In this document: in pieces, positions 7,991 through 15,473 of the stretch
Position numbering within the stretch: the stretch's first letter is position 1
Layout: every line of letters starts with the position of its first letter
Origin: Bovifimicola sp050309585
GTDB lineage: Bacteria > Bacillota > Clostridia > Lachnospirales > Lachnospiraceae
Length of the DNA stretch: 16,186 bases
Direction of reading: 5' to 3'
NCBI GenBank assembly: GCA_050309585.1
Contig: JBNRML010000044.1
Span: forward strand, 1 to 16,186
Made by a program: the position numbers and the translations under genes
Notes under the pieces: model-generated
What the model saw: only the letters and a program-made list of their open reading frames with translations
Database searches by the model: none
What the model was told of the DNA's origin: nothing

Positions 7991-8070
7991 TCTAGTATGT
8001 TCTGGTTTCTTCCAGTATGTTCTGTTTTCTTCCAGTACATTTTAGTTTTATCAAGTATATTCTAGTTATT
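7991..8070. repeat. Four imperfect 20-bp tandem repeats overlapping the scfA stop codon
   Basis: The units are 7991-8010, 8011-8030, 8031-8050 and 8051-8070. Units 1 and 2 match at 18 of 20 positions, 1 and 4 at 15, and 2 and 3 at 13. The shared plus-strand core is AGTAyrTTyTrk. The last unit runs into the end of scfA, covering its stop codon. A 13-bp palindrome (AACATTTAATGTT, 7979-7991) abuts the array. There are no spacers, so it is not CRISPR. Confidence 0.85.
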
Positions 8071-8202
8071 TTCGCAGCTCTGATTTCCTACTGTACAAGA
8101 TGTTTTACATGCTGACTGGCAAGATGTCTGACATTCTCCGCATCCACCTTTTTTCATTGTATCTTTTAATGTCTTTGTACTTAAAGTTTTTACGTGTTTC
8201 AT
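8062..8202 (-). CDS. scfA: SCIFF ranthipeptide precursor (six cysteines in forty-five residues)
   Basis: This 46-residue ribosomal peptide is the substrate of the adjacent radical SAM enzyme. The leader-like N terminus begins MKHVKTLSTKTLKD and is followed by a core from about residue 19 with six Cys at 21, 24, 28, 32, 36 and 43. Thr and Ser lie between them, ending GNQSCENN. The ATG at 8202 has AAGGAGGAT 7 bases upstream; an out-of-frame ATG at 8207 stops after two codons. In the CteA homologue I recall a thioether between Cys32 and Thr37, and both positions are present here. It lies 187 bases before scfB, and its promoter is at 8236-8244. The gene is short enough for ORF callers to miss. 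The family is very confident; the biological role of SCIFF is unsettled, although links to quorum sensing and regulation have been reported in Clostridium. Confidence 0.96.
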   Translation of the reverse strand: MKHVKTLSTKTLKDTMKKGGCGECQTSCQSACKTSCTVGNQSCENN

Positions 8203-8235
8203 TGCATATCCTCCTTAATTTCATTAACTTGCACC

Positions 8236-8244
8236 ATTATATCA
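8236..8244 (-). promoter_or_regulatory. Extended -10 promoter of scfA
   Basis: On the minus strand, TGATATAAT is a perfect extended -10 (TGn plus TATAAT, 8236-8241). The -35 region is only T-rich, as is usual for extended -10 promoters. Transcription would start near 8229, giving a leader of about 27 bases before the scfA ATG. Confidence 0.8.
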
Positions 8245-8276
8245 CAAAACATAAATAAATAAAAGTTTTTTTTATC

Positions 8277-8305
8277 TTTACAATTATTCAGCCATACATT
8301 AAAAT
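8277..8305 (+). promoter_or_regulatory. Sigma-A promoter of the CNNM/CBS gene
   Basis: TTTACA (8277-8282) and TAAAAT (8300-8305) are spaced by 17 bases; each matches five of six consensus positions. It is divergent from the scfA promoter, and the two -10 boxes are about 60 bases apart. The predicted start near 8312 leaves a leader of about 130 bases, much of it repeats. Confidence 0.7.
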
Positions 8306-8356
8306 TCTATTCATATATTTATATTCAATATGCTTGGTTCTGAACAGTAATAAAAT

Positions 8357-8414
8357 CTCAATAAGCAAGCCTCAATAAGCATATATTGATAGACAAGTAT
8401 CAATAGACAACTAT
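8357..8414 (+). repeat. 14-bp repeats and an inverted repeat in the CNNM-gene leader
   Basis: CTCAATAAGCAAGC (8357-8370) is followed directly by CTCAATAAGCATAT (8371-8384). After two bases, TGATAGACAAGTAT (8387-8400) is followed by CAATAGACAACTAT (8401-8414). Within these, TTGATA (8386-8391) and TATCAA (8398-8403) form a perfect 6-bp inverted repeat, and a second TATCAA at 8412-8417 could compete for pairing. The ribosome binding site follows at 8428-8433. Confidence 0.65.
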
Positions 8415-8442
8415 CAAAAATCAAATGAAAGGAATGATAAAT

Positions 8443-9714
8443 TTGGCTTCATCAGAAATAACCATGCTGATAATTCTTCTACTTTTACTGTTTCTATCTG
8501 GTTTCTTTTCCTCAGCAGAAACAGCTTTTACTACTGTTAATACTATAAAAATCCGTTCACTTATTGAGGACGGAAACAAAAAGGCTGCTCTTGTGGACAA
8601 AATCATCGAACAGAAATCTAAAATGTTAAGTGCCATCTTGATTGGAAATAACCTTGTTAATATTATCTCTTCTTCCCTGGCAACAATATTGGCTCAAAGG
8701 CTGTTCGGAAATGCCGCCATCAGTGCAGCCACTGGAATCTTAACCATTTTGGTTCTTATATTTGGTGAAATAACACCAAAAACTTTGGCAACGCTTCACG
8801 CACTAAGGCTTTCCTTGGCCTATTCAAAAATTATATACGGACTTATGGTTATTCTTACGCCGTTTATATTTATTATCAACATTTTAGCTTCCGGACTTAT
8901 GAAGATGTTTGGAATTAACCCTAATGCAAAAACCTCTTCTTTCACAGAAAATGAATTAAGAACTATTGTTGATGTAAGTCACGAGGAAGGTGTAATTGAA
9001 AAAGAAGAACGTCAGATGATAAACAACGTTTTTGATTTTGGCGATGCTGTAGCCTCAGATGTCATGGTTCCAAAAGTTGATATGACTATGGCAGATATTA
9101 ACAGTTCATATGACGAAATGATAAAAATATTCCGAAAGGAAAAATTTACTCGTATTCCAATTTATCAGGATACAACTGACAATGTAATCGGTATCATAAA
9201 TATGAAGGACCTGTTACTTTACAATCCTGATCACATATTTGATATCAGAAATTTTCTGCGTTCAGCATACTATACATATGAAAACAAACGCATTTCTGAG
9301 CTCATGATGGAAATGAAAAAAACCTCTGTTAATATTGCAATTGTCCTAGATGAATACGGTGTAACCTCCGGCTTGATTACCCTTGAAGATCTTTTGGAAG
9401 AAATCGTTGGTGAAATTCACGATGAATACGACGGTGACGAAGAAGATGCCGTTAAAGAAATCTCAACTAACAAATATGTAATTGAAGGCCAGCTTAAAAT
9501 ATCAGATGTAAACGACAGATTAAATTTATCATTAAAATCAGATAATTATGACTCCATCGGTGGTCTCATAATTGAGAAATTAGACCGTTTCCCAAACCCT
9601 GGTGACATAGTAATCATAGATAATATATCCATTGAAGTAATTTCCATGGACAAAATGAGAATAGATAAGATAGAAATCTACATAACATCACCTGAGAATG
9701 AGGATACAGAATAA
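8443..9714 (+). CDS. CNNM/CorC-type membrane protein with DUF21, CBS pair and CorC_HlyC domains
   Basis: This is an inner-membrane protein of the CNNM/hemolysin C family, linked to magnesium or other cation export and to metal homeostasis. It is often labelled hemolysin; a lytic role is not implied. The DUF21 domain has several spans and the motifs SSAETA, GNNLVN and GEITPK. Two CBS domains, which usually bind adenine nucleotides, lie in the middle (roughly 200-325), and a C-terminal CorC_HlyC domain follows. The start is uncertain. TTG at 8443 (423 residues) has AAAGGA 9 bases upstream and gives a family-typical N terminus. The in-frame ATGs at 8425 and 8434 lack a properly spaced site. It is the only clear plus-strand gene in the window, divergent from scfA and convergent with the Tad-like operon, whose last stop is 22 bases away. 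Confidence 0.92.
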   Translation: MASSEITMLIILLLLLFLSGFFSSAETAFTTVNTIKIRSLIEDGNKKAALVDKIIEQKSKMLSAILIGNNLVNIISSSLATILAQRLFGNAAISAATGILTILVLIFGEITPKTLATLHALRLSLAYSKIIYGLMVILTPFIFIINILASGLMKMFGINPNAKTSSFTENELRTIVDVSHEEGVIEKEERQMINNVFDFGDAVASDVMVPKVDMTMADINSSYDEMIKIFRKEKFTRIPIYQDTTDNVIGIINMKDLLLYNPDHIFDIRNFLRSAYYTYENKRISELMMEMKKTSVNIAIVLDEYGVTSGLITLEDLLEEIVGEIHDEYDGDEEDAVKEISTNKYVIEGQLKISDVNDRLNLSLKSDNYDSIGGLIIEKLDRFPNPGDIVIIDNISIEVISMDKMRIDKIEIYITSPENEDTE

Positions 9715-9734
9715 AAAAATTTTTTCTTTTATAT

Positions 9735-9765
9735 TTTCAGGTGCGCTTTATAGCGGCACCTGAAA
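9735..9765. terminator. Hairpin at the convergent gene ends, possible weak bidirectional terminator
   Basis: A perfect 10-bp stem (9735-9744 with 9756-9765, TTTCAGGTGC and its complement) has an 11-nt loop. It overlaps the last codons and stop of the minus-strand gene. No U tract follows directly in either direction, although an A/T-only run lies at 9715-9730. It may act as a transcript 3' end for both converging units. Confidence 0.4.
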
Positions 9766-10336
9766 GTATACATTCTGAATACCAGTTTCCATCCAGCCTG
9801 TATTCATTACATTCAAAGAGCAGAAGTACACTATTTTCACTGACTGTCTGACTCCCATTTTCACCATCATTTTTTGGCAACAAAATCTTTCTGTTATAAG
9901 ACTGTTCATCAAAAAAATCTTCAATCTCTTTTTCAATCTGCATCACCCGTTGTTCATGTAATTCAGACCTATAAATAATTTTTTCGCTCCATATTCCATC
10001 TCTGTATAGTTCATAGCTATCACCTCTGCATAAAATACACAAAACAATATTTTCTCTTACACTTTTCTCATATTTAGAGTCCCTCCGTCCAAATTTCAAT
10101 ATAGACATATTTTTAACATAATTATCAATAATGAACTCCCTGTCAATATTTTCCACAACACATTCAGACTTTTCATAAGAATTTTCAAGGGAATATGTGA
10201 TTGACTGGTCAGATATATTATTAATCTCCTCTGTATATTGCAAATACTTAAAAAGCATATTATCTTTTACCTTTGCCACTGATAAAAAACAGAGCAGTAT
10301 ACACATAAATAATATTCCATAATCAGTAATCTTCAT
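9737..10336 (-). CDS. Membrane-tethered protein of the Tad-like locus, possible minor pilin
   Basis: This is a 199-residue protein with one N-terminal hydrophobic span (about 6-22, after MKITDYG) and a soluble, mostly charged remainder that should face outward. Single-span proteins at the end of Tad operons are often TadE/F-type minor pilins, so that is the working idea; no named domain is recognisable to me. There is no Glu at +5 after a Gly as in Flp prepilins. The ATG at 10336 overlaps the previous gene by 14 bases, and GGAGG is 11 bases upstream, indicating translational coupling. It is the last gene of the operon. Confidence 0.7.
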   Translation of the reverse strand: MKITDYGILFMCILLCFLSVAKVKDNMLFKYLQYTEEINNISDQSITYSLENSYEKSECVVENIDREFIIDNYVKNMSILKFGRRDSKYEKSVRENIVLCILCRGDSYELYRDGIWSEKIIYRSELHEQRVMQIEKEIEDFFDEQSYNRKILLPKNDGENGSQTVSENSVLLLFECNEYRLDGNWYSECILSGAAIKRT

Positions 10337-10736
10337 CCTTTATTTTTCCTCCGTAAAAGATTAATGGATTATCTTTCTCATCCATTACTTCAATTCTAAT
10401 AAAATCACCTTTTTTCATCTTGTAACAGCGTTCTTCAGATAACTTTTTTTCGAATTGATTTGTAAAGTCATTGACGCTTTCTTCTTCCCCTGGTATATGG
10501 GTTATCTCTACACTTAATATTTTTCCAGTCATTAACAGTTTATTTTTGTATTTAATATAATCTGCTTCGTAAACAATCCCCTTATTACAAATCTGGTTTA
10601 CAAAACTCATGGTCTCACTATATGCATAAGTCTGAACCATATTCTTTTGTCTCTCACTTACAAATTCCAGTGGTAATACAAAGAAGATAATACTCCCCAA
10701 TATGATAGCTACAATTTTCGAAAAAACATCATCCAT
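10323..10736 (-). CDS. Small pilin-like membrane protein of the Tad-like locus
   Basis: This 137-residue protein has an N-terminal hydrophobic helix (about 8-27) followed by a polar domain. The segment after the helix (ETMSFVNQICNKG, then KNKLLMTGK) resembles, from memory, a pilin-like family in Clostridial Tad loci that reads roughly FVxEVxNTG...LxxTG. It has no canonical prepilin cleavage site. The ATG at 10736 is preceded by GGGGGAT at a suitable distance; a further ATG 4 bases upstream is out of frame. It follows the 59-residue gene by 16 bases and overlaps the next gene by 14. Pilin or pseudopilin is an inference from topology and context. Confidence 0.7.
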   Translation of the reverse strand: MDDVFSKIVAIILGSIIFFVLPLEFVSERQKNMVQTYAYSETMSFVNQICNKGIVYEADYIKYKNKLLMTGKILSVEITHIPGEEESVNDFTNQFEKKLSEERCYKMKKGDFIRIEVMDEKDNPLIFYGGKIKDEDY

Positions 10737-10752
10737 GCATATCCCCCATGTT

Positions 10753-10932
10753 TCAATAAATACTTTCTATATTGATTCTTTTTTCTGAATAAATTTCAGG
10801 ATACTTATCCAGATACAGAACCCTTTTATACTCTGATTCAAACAATACGTCCCATTTCACCAACATTGTGATGGACATAACGAACAAAAATGTGGCTAAT
10901 GTCATATAAAAAAAATGATAAACCTGTTCCAT
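10753..10932 (-). CDS. Very small single-span membrane protein of the Tad-like locus
   Basis: This 59-residue protein has one membrane span (about 8-26) ending in a Lys, then a short charged tail. I use the ATG at 10932 because GGAGGT sits 10 bases upstream; a TTG at 10962 would give 69 residues without a ribosome binding site. I do not recognise a family. It lies between two pilin-like genes, 37 and 16 bases from them, so it is probably a minor pilin, assembly factor or platform partner of the same machine. Confidence 0.6.
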   Translation of the reverse strand: MEQVYHFFYMTLATFLFVMSITMLVKWDVLFESEYKRVLYLDKYPEIYSEKRINIESIY

Positions 10933-10969
10933 ATTCTGAACTACCTCCACATCTTTACCCAAAATCGTA

Positions 10970-11419
10970 CTAGAGCTGAGTAAAGGTAATGCCTGTTATT
11001 ACTCCATTTGAATTCCTAACGACCTTCCCCTTAAACATCGCATATGGATTAATATATCCACAAGCTCCCGATTCAACATTCTCATCATAAACATTTTCAG
11101 ATTTAGCTGCCAGCTCACCAGTTTTTAAATCAAAATTATAACCATAATATGCAGCTCCCCCATTTGTGGTCACATATACCCCTAGATTTTCGTCTTCGAA
11201 CTTTCTAATTACATTTACAACTTCATTGCCAGAAACCTTTGTACCGTCGTACATCACCTTATCATTTTCAGCAAATTCCGCATTTATTTTTCCTATTTTA
11301 CTTATTCCTGTATTAGCTGTTCCCTGTGCCTCCTTTGACAAATAAAACCCTAATGAAATTACTAAACAGGTTATTACCGTCCCTGCTGCCAAAATTAATC
11401 CTTTTAAACTATTCTCCAT
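10970..11419 (-). CDS. Probable major pilin-like protein of the Tad-like locus
   Basis: This 149-residue protein has an N-terminal hydrophobic helix (about 8-28, after MENSLKG) and an extracytoplasmic domain containing MYDGTKVSGNEVVNVIRKF at about 57-74 and a Gly/Tyr/Asn-rich region. The DGTxVSGxxVxNxIR pattern is one I associate with a conserved Clostridial family near Tad ATPases. The chosen ATG at 11419 has AGAGGGAG 6 bases upstream; upstream in-frame codons to 11527 overlap the platform gene and look non-native. It stands directly after the platform gene (26 bases), the usual place for the structural subunit. It lacks a Flp-type G/xxxxEY site, so processing, if any, would be unusual. Confidence 0.72.
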   Translation of the reverse strand: MENSLKGLILAAGTVITCLVISLGFYLSKEAQGTANTGISKIGKINAEFAENDKVMYDGTKVSGNEVVNVIRKFEDENLGVYVTTNGGAAYYGYNFDLKTGELAAKSENVYDENVESGACGYINPYAMFKGKVVRNSNGVITGITFTQL

Positions 11420-11445
11420 ATTTTTCTCCCTCTTCTTTCTTTTTT

Positions 11446-13104
11446 CTATATCATTGTAAAACTTTGCAACTGTTTCATTCCAACATAAACAAATGGAACT
11501 ATCAACACAAAACAAATGACTGCACAAATCGGGACAAATGCCATAAATTTTGCTATCATAGCCTTGTTATTAATAATTATTTCATTTTCCTGTTTATGCT
11601 TTTCAACATAATATGCCCTGTCAGATATCACATCAGCAAACGCACTATTAATACCAATTCTGTCACTTGCCGTAAAACTGTCCATAAGTCTGCTAAAGGG
11701 CAAAAATTCAACTTTTTCCTTGGCATCTTCAAAAACTGCCATACCTTTGTAAGCTATGGTATCAGATATCTTTTCCAATGTATTTTTAAACACAACCGCA
11801 AAAATCTCCATCCATTCCAATATCTTTTCTAATGTAATTCTGTCCATGTTCATTAATATCATTATTACTGACTGATATCTGATTATCTCTTCCTCGCGAT
11901 TTAATCTTAACATTTTTTCTCTAAACAATATCATTATCATCTCATAGTTGTAGGCAATAAGTACCGATAATGAAAACACAAAAAATCCAATCAATATACC
12001 AAATATACCCAAACTCACAATTCCCGATTTCAAAATCAATATCACAGACAGTATTGCAGCCACCGCTCCGCATACAAATTTATATACCATGAACTCCTTA
12101 ACGTTGTATTTATATACAACGGACTTTAAAAACAAATCCATCTTATAATATTTCTTATAATTCAGACTTATTATCCTAAGCAAAAGCCTGTTAATAACGG
12201 GTATTGTCAAAAGCTGTTCCACCCAAATGCTTTTTTGATTTTCATATTCAAGAGGATATTTAAGCTTCATGATAATCTGAAATATAAATGCAGTCATAAT
12301 TGTCAACAATACATATGTAAGCTTGCCAATAATTCCATTATAATAATTCTCTAATTCCGGAATATTTCCTATTCCCCACATAATTATTGGTTTTATACCA
12401 AACAATGGAACAATGGTAACAAACAATAATCCCATAAAAAGAGCTTCTATTTTCTCTCTCTTTAATATTTCAATGTTGACATCCTCCTTCAAAAAAGACA
12501 GATTTGTCACAAATGCTGAATGTCCATCTTCAACTTTATCACCATATTCCTTTACCGTCTGACATATGGCATAAAAGGTAAGAAAAAAACAATTTGGAGC
12601 CACTTCAATATAATCTTCTGAGACTATTTTGCCGTCACTAATATACTGTTTTCCATTACTTTCCTCACTTTTGTTCAAGCTATCTATTATTTTGACCGCC
12701 TGAAGCTGCATCTCATAATCTGCCGATAATAAAGCATCATTCAATGCTTCATCAATCATTCCGTCATATCTAAAATTAAACCTTACATCCTGAAGAAACT
12801 TTTCAAATTGTTTTAATAGCTTTATTTCCATATTATTATATTTTGAGTATATGAGATTTTTGGATACCATTACCATAACAATTGCTGACATAAACAAAAA
12901 ATATATATCCATTTTCCCAAACCATATAAAGCCTGTTAATATCATACTATTACAAATTAATAGCCTAATTATTTCAAACTGGGTTGACTTAATAATTTTT
13001 TCCCTGTTTCCCGGATACATTATTGACATTCTGTCCTCAATACTCTTCGTCACACCAGCGGTCAATCTGAATTTCGAAAAAAATCTATACACAATATTGT
13101 TCAA
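11446..13104 (-). CDS. Tad-type inner-membrane platform protein, apparent TadB-TadC fusion
   Basis: This 552-residue multi-span membrane protein should form the platform on which the ATPase acts to extrude pilin. Hydrophobic spans appear near 45-62, 66-81, 219-237, 262-279, 342-358, 362-384 and 517-541. That gives two T2SSF-like arrangements in one chain, each with a cytoplasmic helical region (about 90-215 and 390-515). Typical TadB and TadC are separate proteins of about 300 residues, so this looks like a fusion or a tandem domain protein; sequence identity to either is too low to see by eye. The start is TTG at 13104, overlapping the ATPase gene by 20 bases, with a GA-rich ribosome binding site (GAGGGG) about 10 bases upstream. 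It is clearly part of the same operon. Confidence 0.75.
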   Translation of the reverse strand: MNNIVYRFFSKFRLTAGVTKSIEDRMSIMYPGNREKIIKSTQFEIIRLLICNSMILTGFIWFGKMDIYFLFMSAIVMVMVSKNLIYSKYNNMEIKLLKQFEKFLQDVRFNFRYDGMIDEALNDALLSADYEMQLQAVKIIDSLNKSEESNGKQYISDGKIVSEDYIEVAPNCFFLTFYAICQTVKEYGDKVEDGHSAFVTNLSFLKEDVNIEILKREKIEALFMGLLFVTIVPLFGIKPIIMWGIGNIPELENYYNGIIGKLTYVLLTIMTAFIFQIIMKLKYPLEYENQKSIWVEQLLTIPVINRLLLRIISLNYKKYYKMDLFLKSVVYKYNVKEFMVYKFVCGAVAAILSVILILKSGIVSLGIFGILIGFFVFSLSVLIAYNYEMIMILFREKMLRLNREEEIIRYQSVIMILMNMDRITLEKILEWMEIFAVVFKNTLEKISDTIAYKGMAVFEDAKEKVEFLPFSRLMDSFTASDRIGINSAFADVISDRAYYVEKHKQENEIIINNKAMIAKFMAFVPICAVICFVLIVPFVYVGMKQLQSFTMI

Positions 13105-14650
13105 ATAATCTTTTCCCCTCTCCTTTTGACATATGCTTTTTCATATCCATTAATACACCCTCGGAAAAACTGTTCACCTTAACATATCTTCCATCTTCAT
13201 ATCTGATGATATCACTAATTGTATAATCATCTTTTCCCGGTATTATTTCCGATATTCTCTCAATATATCTGTGACCTGTTATATCTTTTTCCATATGCAC
13301 GTCAAATCTTATAACATCTACCACCTGTTCCTCTGCGATTTTCTCATTATGAAATCCACCCATTGTAAGCAGGCTGTTACGCAAATATTTAATCAGGTTA
13401 TCAGTTGTTTTGGCATGATGAGTAAACATAGTAAACATGGAAGCCACCATTCCCATCTGAACAAGCCATGATGCCACTTCTGCCGATGCCACTTCTCCGA
13501 GAATATTGACAACCCCATCTGTCTTCTTTTGAAGATCCAGTCCTTCCTGTCCGGTGATAAAATCCGTCTCCTGGAATGTCAAAATATTTCTATCAGAATA
13601 TACGTCTCTCAAATGCAGTTCAAAGGCCAGCTCCTGTATTCGCAAGGTATATGCAGGATGTATGTACTCTATCAATGCCATCAATAAAGTAGTCTTCCCA
13701 CTTCCCTGGGTTCCTGTAATTCCACATACCTGACATCCCTTAACAATGAATTTTAAGGTTTCAATTACAAGCTCTGAATTTTCATCCTGTATGAGTTCTT
13801 CAAGTCTTTTGCACTCTATGGTGTCAAACTTTCTGACAAAAAAAGCAAAACTCTCTGCAAATGGTGGTCTAACAACCACAACTCTTGAATGATCCTTCAT
13901 CTCATTCACTATGTATCCCTTGGTCATTGACAACTGCCCCGGATGATTATACTTGTATATATTCATACATACTCTTTGAAGCTCAGCTTCTGTTTCAAAA
14001 TCCAGGAAGCTCAGATGGACAGTCTTTCCTTTTATAAAAGCCCATACATTATGATAATCGCCTTCCCTGCCAGATACCCCTCCTGAAATACCATCTATTT
14101 TCATATCTCTCAACTCGTCTATGACCCCTAATCCTCGAAACTTTTCGTATACTCTCTGAACAACAATATCTATTTTTTCTGACAATAATAGTTCCACATA
14201 TTCTTCTTCAAATATACTATCTATATCATCCGCCGATATTTCATATCTGAAAATCTCCTCAGACAAATTATTCTGAAGCAAATCATAAGCTTCTATCATT
14301 TTTATGAAACCATTATACCCAAAGCCATTCTTTTCCTTATAGATGTACAAAAGAATATCAAATTTATCCTTGTGACTTAATAAATCCCTTCTGTCAAATG
14401 ATATTATCTCATTAATCTGCTCCTCTGTAATTTTGATTTTTTCCTCAAGTATTTTTCTTATTGCTGCTTTTACGTATTTTTTAGCATAATTATCACCTAT
14501 ACCCGTATTCTTAAGGGCATTTCTCAGTTCCTTTTTTCTAACGCGCAGTCTTGACAGTTCTTCATCACTAAGACCTATCTCATACAAACTCGCACGCAAA
14601 ATACCGTTAAATTCCTCATTAACTATTTCTATTAACTCATCAATAAGCAT
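13085..14650 (-). CDS. TadA/CpaF-type secretion ATPase
   Basis: This 521-residue cytoplasmic hexameric ATPase of the VirB11/PulE superfamily powers pilus assembly or secretion. Walker A is GTQGSGKT at 313-320. The Walker B region is VVNILGE at 380-386, with Glu386 in the catalytic position. The His box is TMFTHHAK at 407-414. An unusually long N-terminal part (about 1-170) precedes the ATPase N-domain. The segment after Walker B reads GEVASAE where CpaF proteins usually have GEVRGxE, so the Arg is missing. The ATG at 14650 has a GGGGGAG site 4 bases upstream and follows the TadZ-like gene by 10 bases. ATPase identity is confident; assignment to the Tad/Flp branch rather than type IVa pili rests on the motifs and on the TadZ-like and platform neighbours. 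Confidence 0.9.
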   Translation of the reverse strand: MLIDELIEIVNEEFNGILRASLYEIGLSDEELSRLRVRKKELRNALKNTGIGDNYAKKYVKAAIRKILEEKIKITEEQINEIISFDRRDLLSHKDKFDILLYIYKEKNGFGYNGFIKMIEAYDLLQNNLSEEIFRYEISADDIDSIFEEEYVELLLSEKIDIVVQRVYEKFRGLGVIDELRDMKIDGISGGVSGREGDYHNVWAFIKGKTVHLSFLDFETEAELQRVCMNIYKYNHPGQLSMTKGYIVNEMKDHSRVVVVRPPFAESFAFFVRKFDTIECKRLEELIQDENSELVIETLKFIVKGCQVCGITGTQGSGKTTLLMALIEYIHPAYTLRIQELAFELHLRDVYSDRNILTFQETDFITGQEGLDLQKKTDGVVNILGEVASAEVASWLVQMGMVASMFTMFTHHAKTTDNLIKYLRNSLLTMGGFHNEKIAEEQVVDVIRFDVHMEKDITGHRYIERISEIIPGKDDYTISDIIRYEDGRYVKVNSFSEGVLMDMKKHMSKGEGKRLFEQYCV

Positions 14651-14660
14651 TTTTCTCCCC

Positions 14661-15473
14661 CTACTCTATTCTGCATATCTTCATTATGCTATCAGCAGCA
14701 CTCTCTATACTTTGAATAAAAAAATACTCTGAATCATTTTTCTCTGAGTTCTTATGTCTTTCATAAAACTCCTGACTTCTTCCACTGCAAACAGCATCTC
14801 TAAACCTTGTATTATATGGTATGGCACCAATATTTGTCTCACTGATATTATTTTTATGTCTTATATTTCCAACACTAAATTTAGAATTATCATCATAGCT
14901 TCCAACGAGAATCATTGTTTTCGTCTTTAATTCCCTGCGGTTTAATATTTTCTCCAGCGAACTGTCGACTTGAGAAATATTAATAACCAGCATATCAAGT
15001 CTGTCTTCAACCTCCTGATTTATACTTTCGTATCCACTCCCCAATTCAAGAAGAACTATTTCCTTCTGACTTTTAAAAAACTCAAGATACTTTAGCTTTA
15101 TTCTTTCAAAAGCCTGTAAAAATCTCTTCTCATCACCTTCCCTTGTCGAAGGTAAATAAAAAATATTAGTCTTATTTACTCTTATGAGCTCTTTCATTAA
15201 TTCCTGGGAAGTCATGGTCTCATTTTCTATTTTCGTAATGACAGAATCTATACCACCATAATTATAATATCCATAGTCCTCTTTAAAAAACTCGTTGTTC
15301 TCATAGGGTATAAAGGCATACTCTATCCTGTTATAATCCTTTTTCCCCTGCATAAGCACAACTTTTTCCCTGGACCTTTCAGCCATAGCCAGACCTGTTG
15401 CCAGCATATTATATGTACAGGATCCTCTTCCTGCCTTTTCACTCCAAAAACCTATTATCAAATACTTTACCAC
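14661..15473 (-). CDS. TadZ/CpaE-like protein with degenerate P-loop
   Basis: This 270-residue protein resembles a MinD/ParA-fold TadZ, which places Tad machines at defined cell positions. After the first strand (KYLIIGFW) comes SEKAGRGSCT at 11-20. This sits where the deviant Walker A (KGGxGKT) belongs, but the catalytic Lys is Ser, so nucleotide hydrolysis is doubtful. A later strand, KEIVLLELGSG, and then MLVINISQVDSS look like the MinD core beta strands. The start is GTG at 15473, overlapping the upstream gene by 35 bases; a TTG at 15461 with the better-spaced GGGTGG site is also possible. Its position directly before the ATPase matches TadZ-TadA order. Confidence 0.7.
   Translation of the reverse strand: MVKYLIIGFWSEKAGRGSCTYNMLATGLAMAERSREKVVLMQGKKDYNRIEYAFIPYENNEFFKEDYGYYNYGGIDSVITKIENETMTSQELMKELIRVNKTNIFYLPSTREGDEKRFLQAFERIKLKYLEFFKSQKEIVLLELGSGYESINQEVEDRLDMLVINISQVDSSLEKILNRRELKTKTMILVGSYDDNSKFSVGNIRHKNNISETNIGAIPYNTRFRDAVCSGRSQEFYERHKNSEKNDSEYFFIQSIESAADSIMKICRIE

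Noticed and set aside
7991..8070. Possible CRISPR array
   Set aside because: The repeats are directly adjacent with no unique spacers, and no cas genes are present.
8306..8442. Magnesium riboswitch (M-box) before the CNNM gene
   Set aside because: The leader is about 130 bases, very AT-rich and built of short repeats, with none of the GC-rich helices expected of an M-box.
11420..11527. N-terminal extension of the pilin-like protein
   Set aside because: It overlaps the end of the platform gene, and the site AGAGGGAG directs initiation at 11419.
11326..11832. 168-residue plus-strand ORF opposite the platform and pilin genes
   Set aside because: It spans two well-supported minus-strand genes and the gap between them, with low-complexity composition and no start signal.
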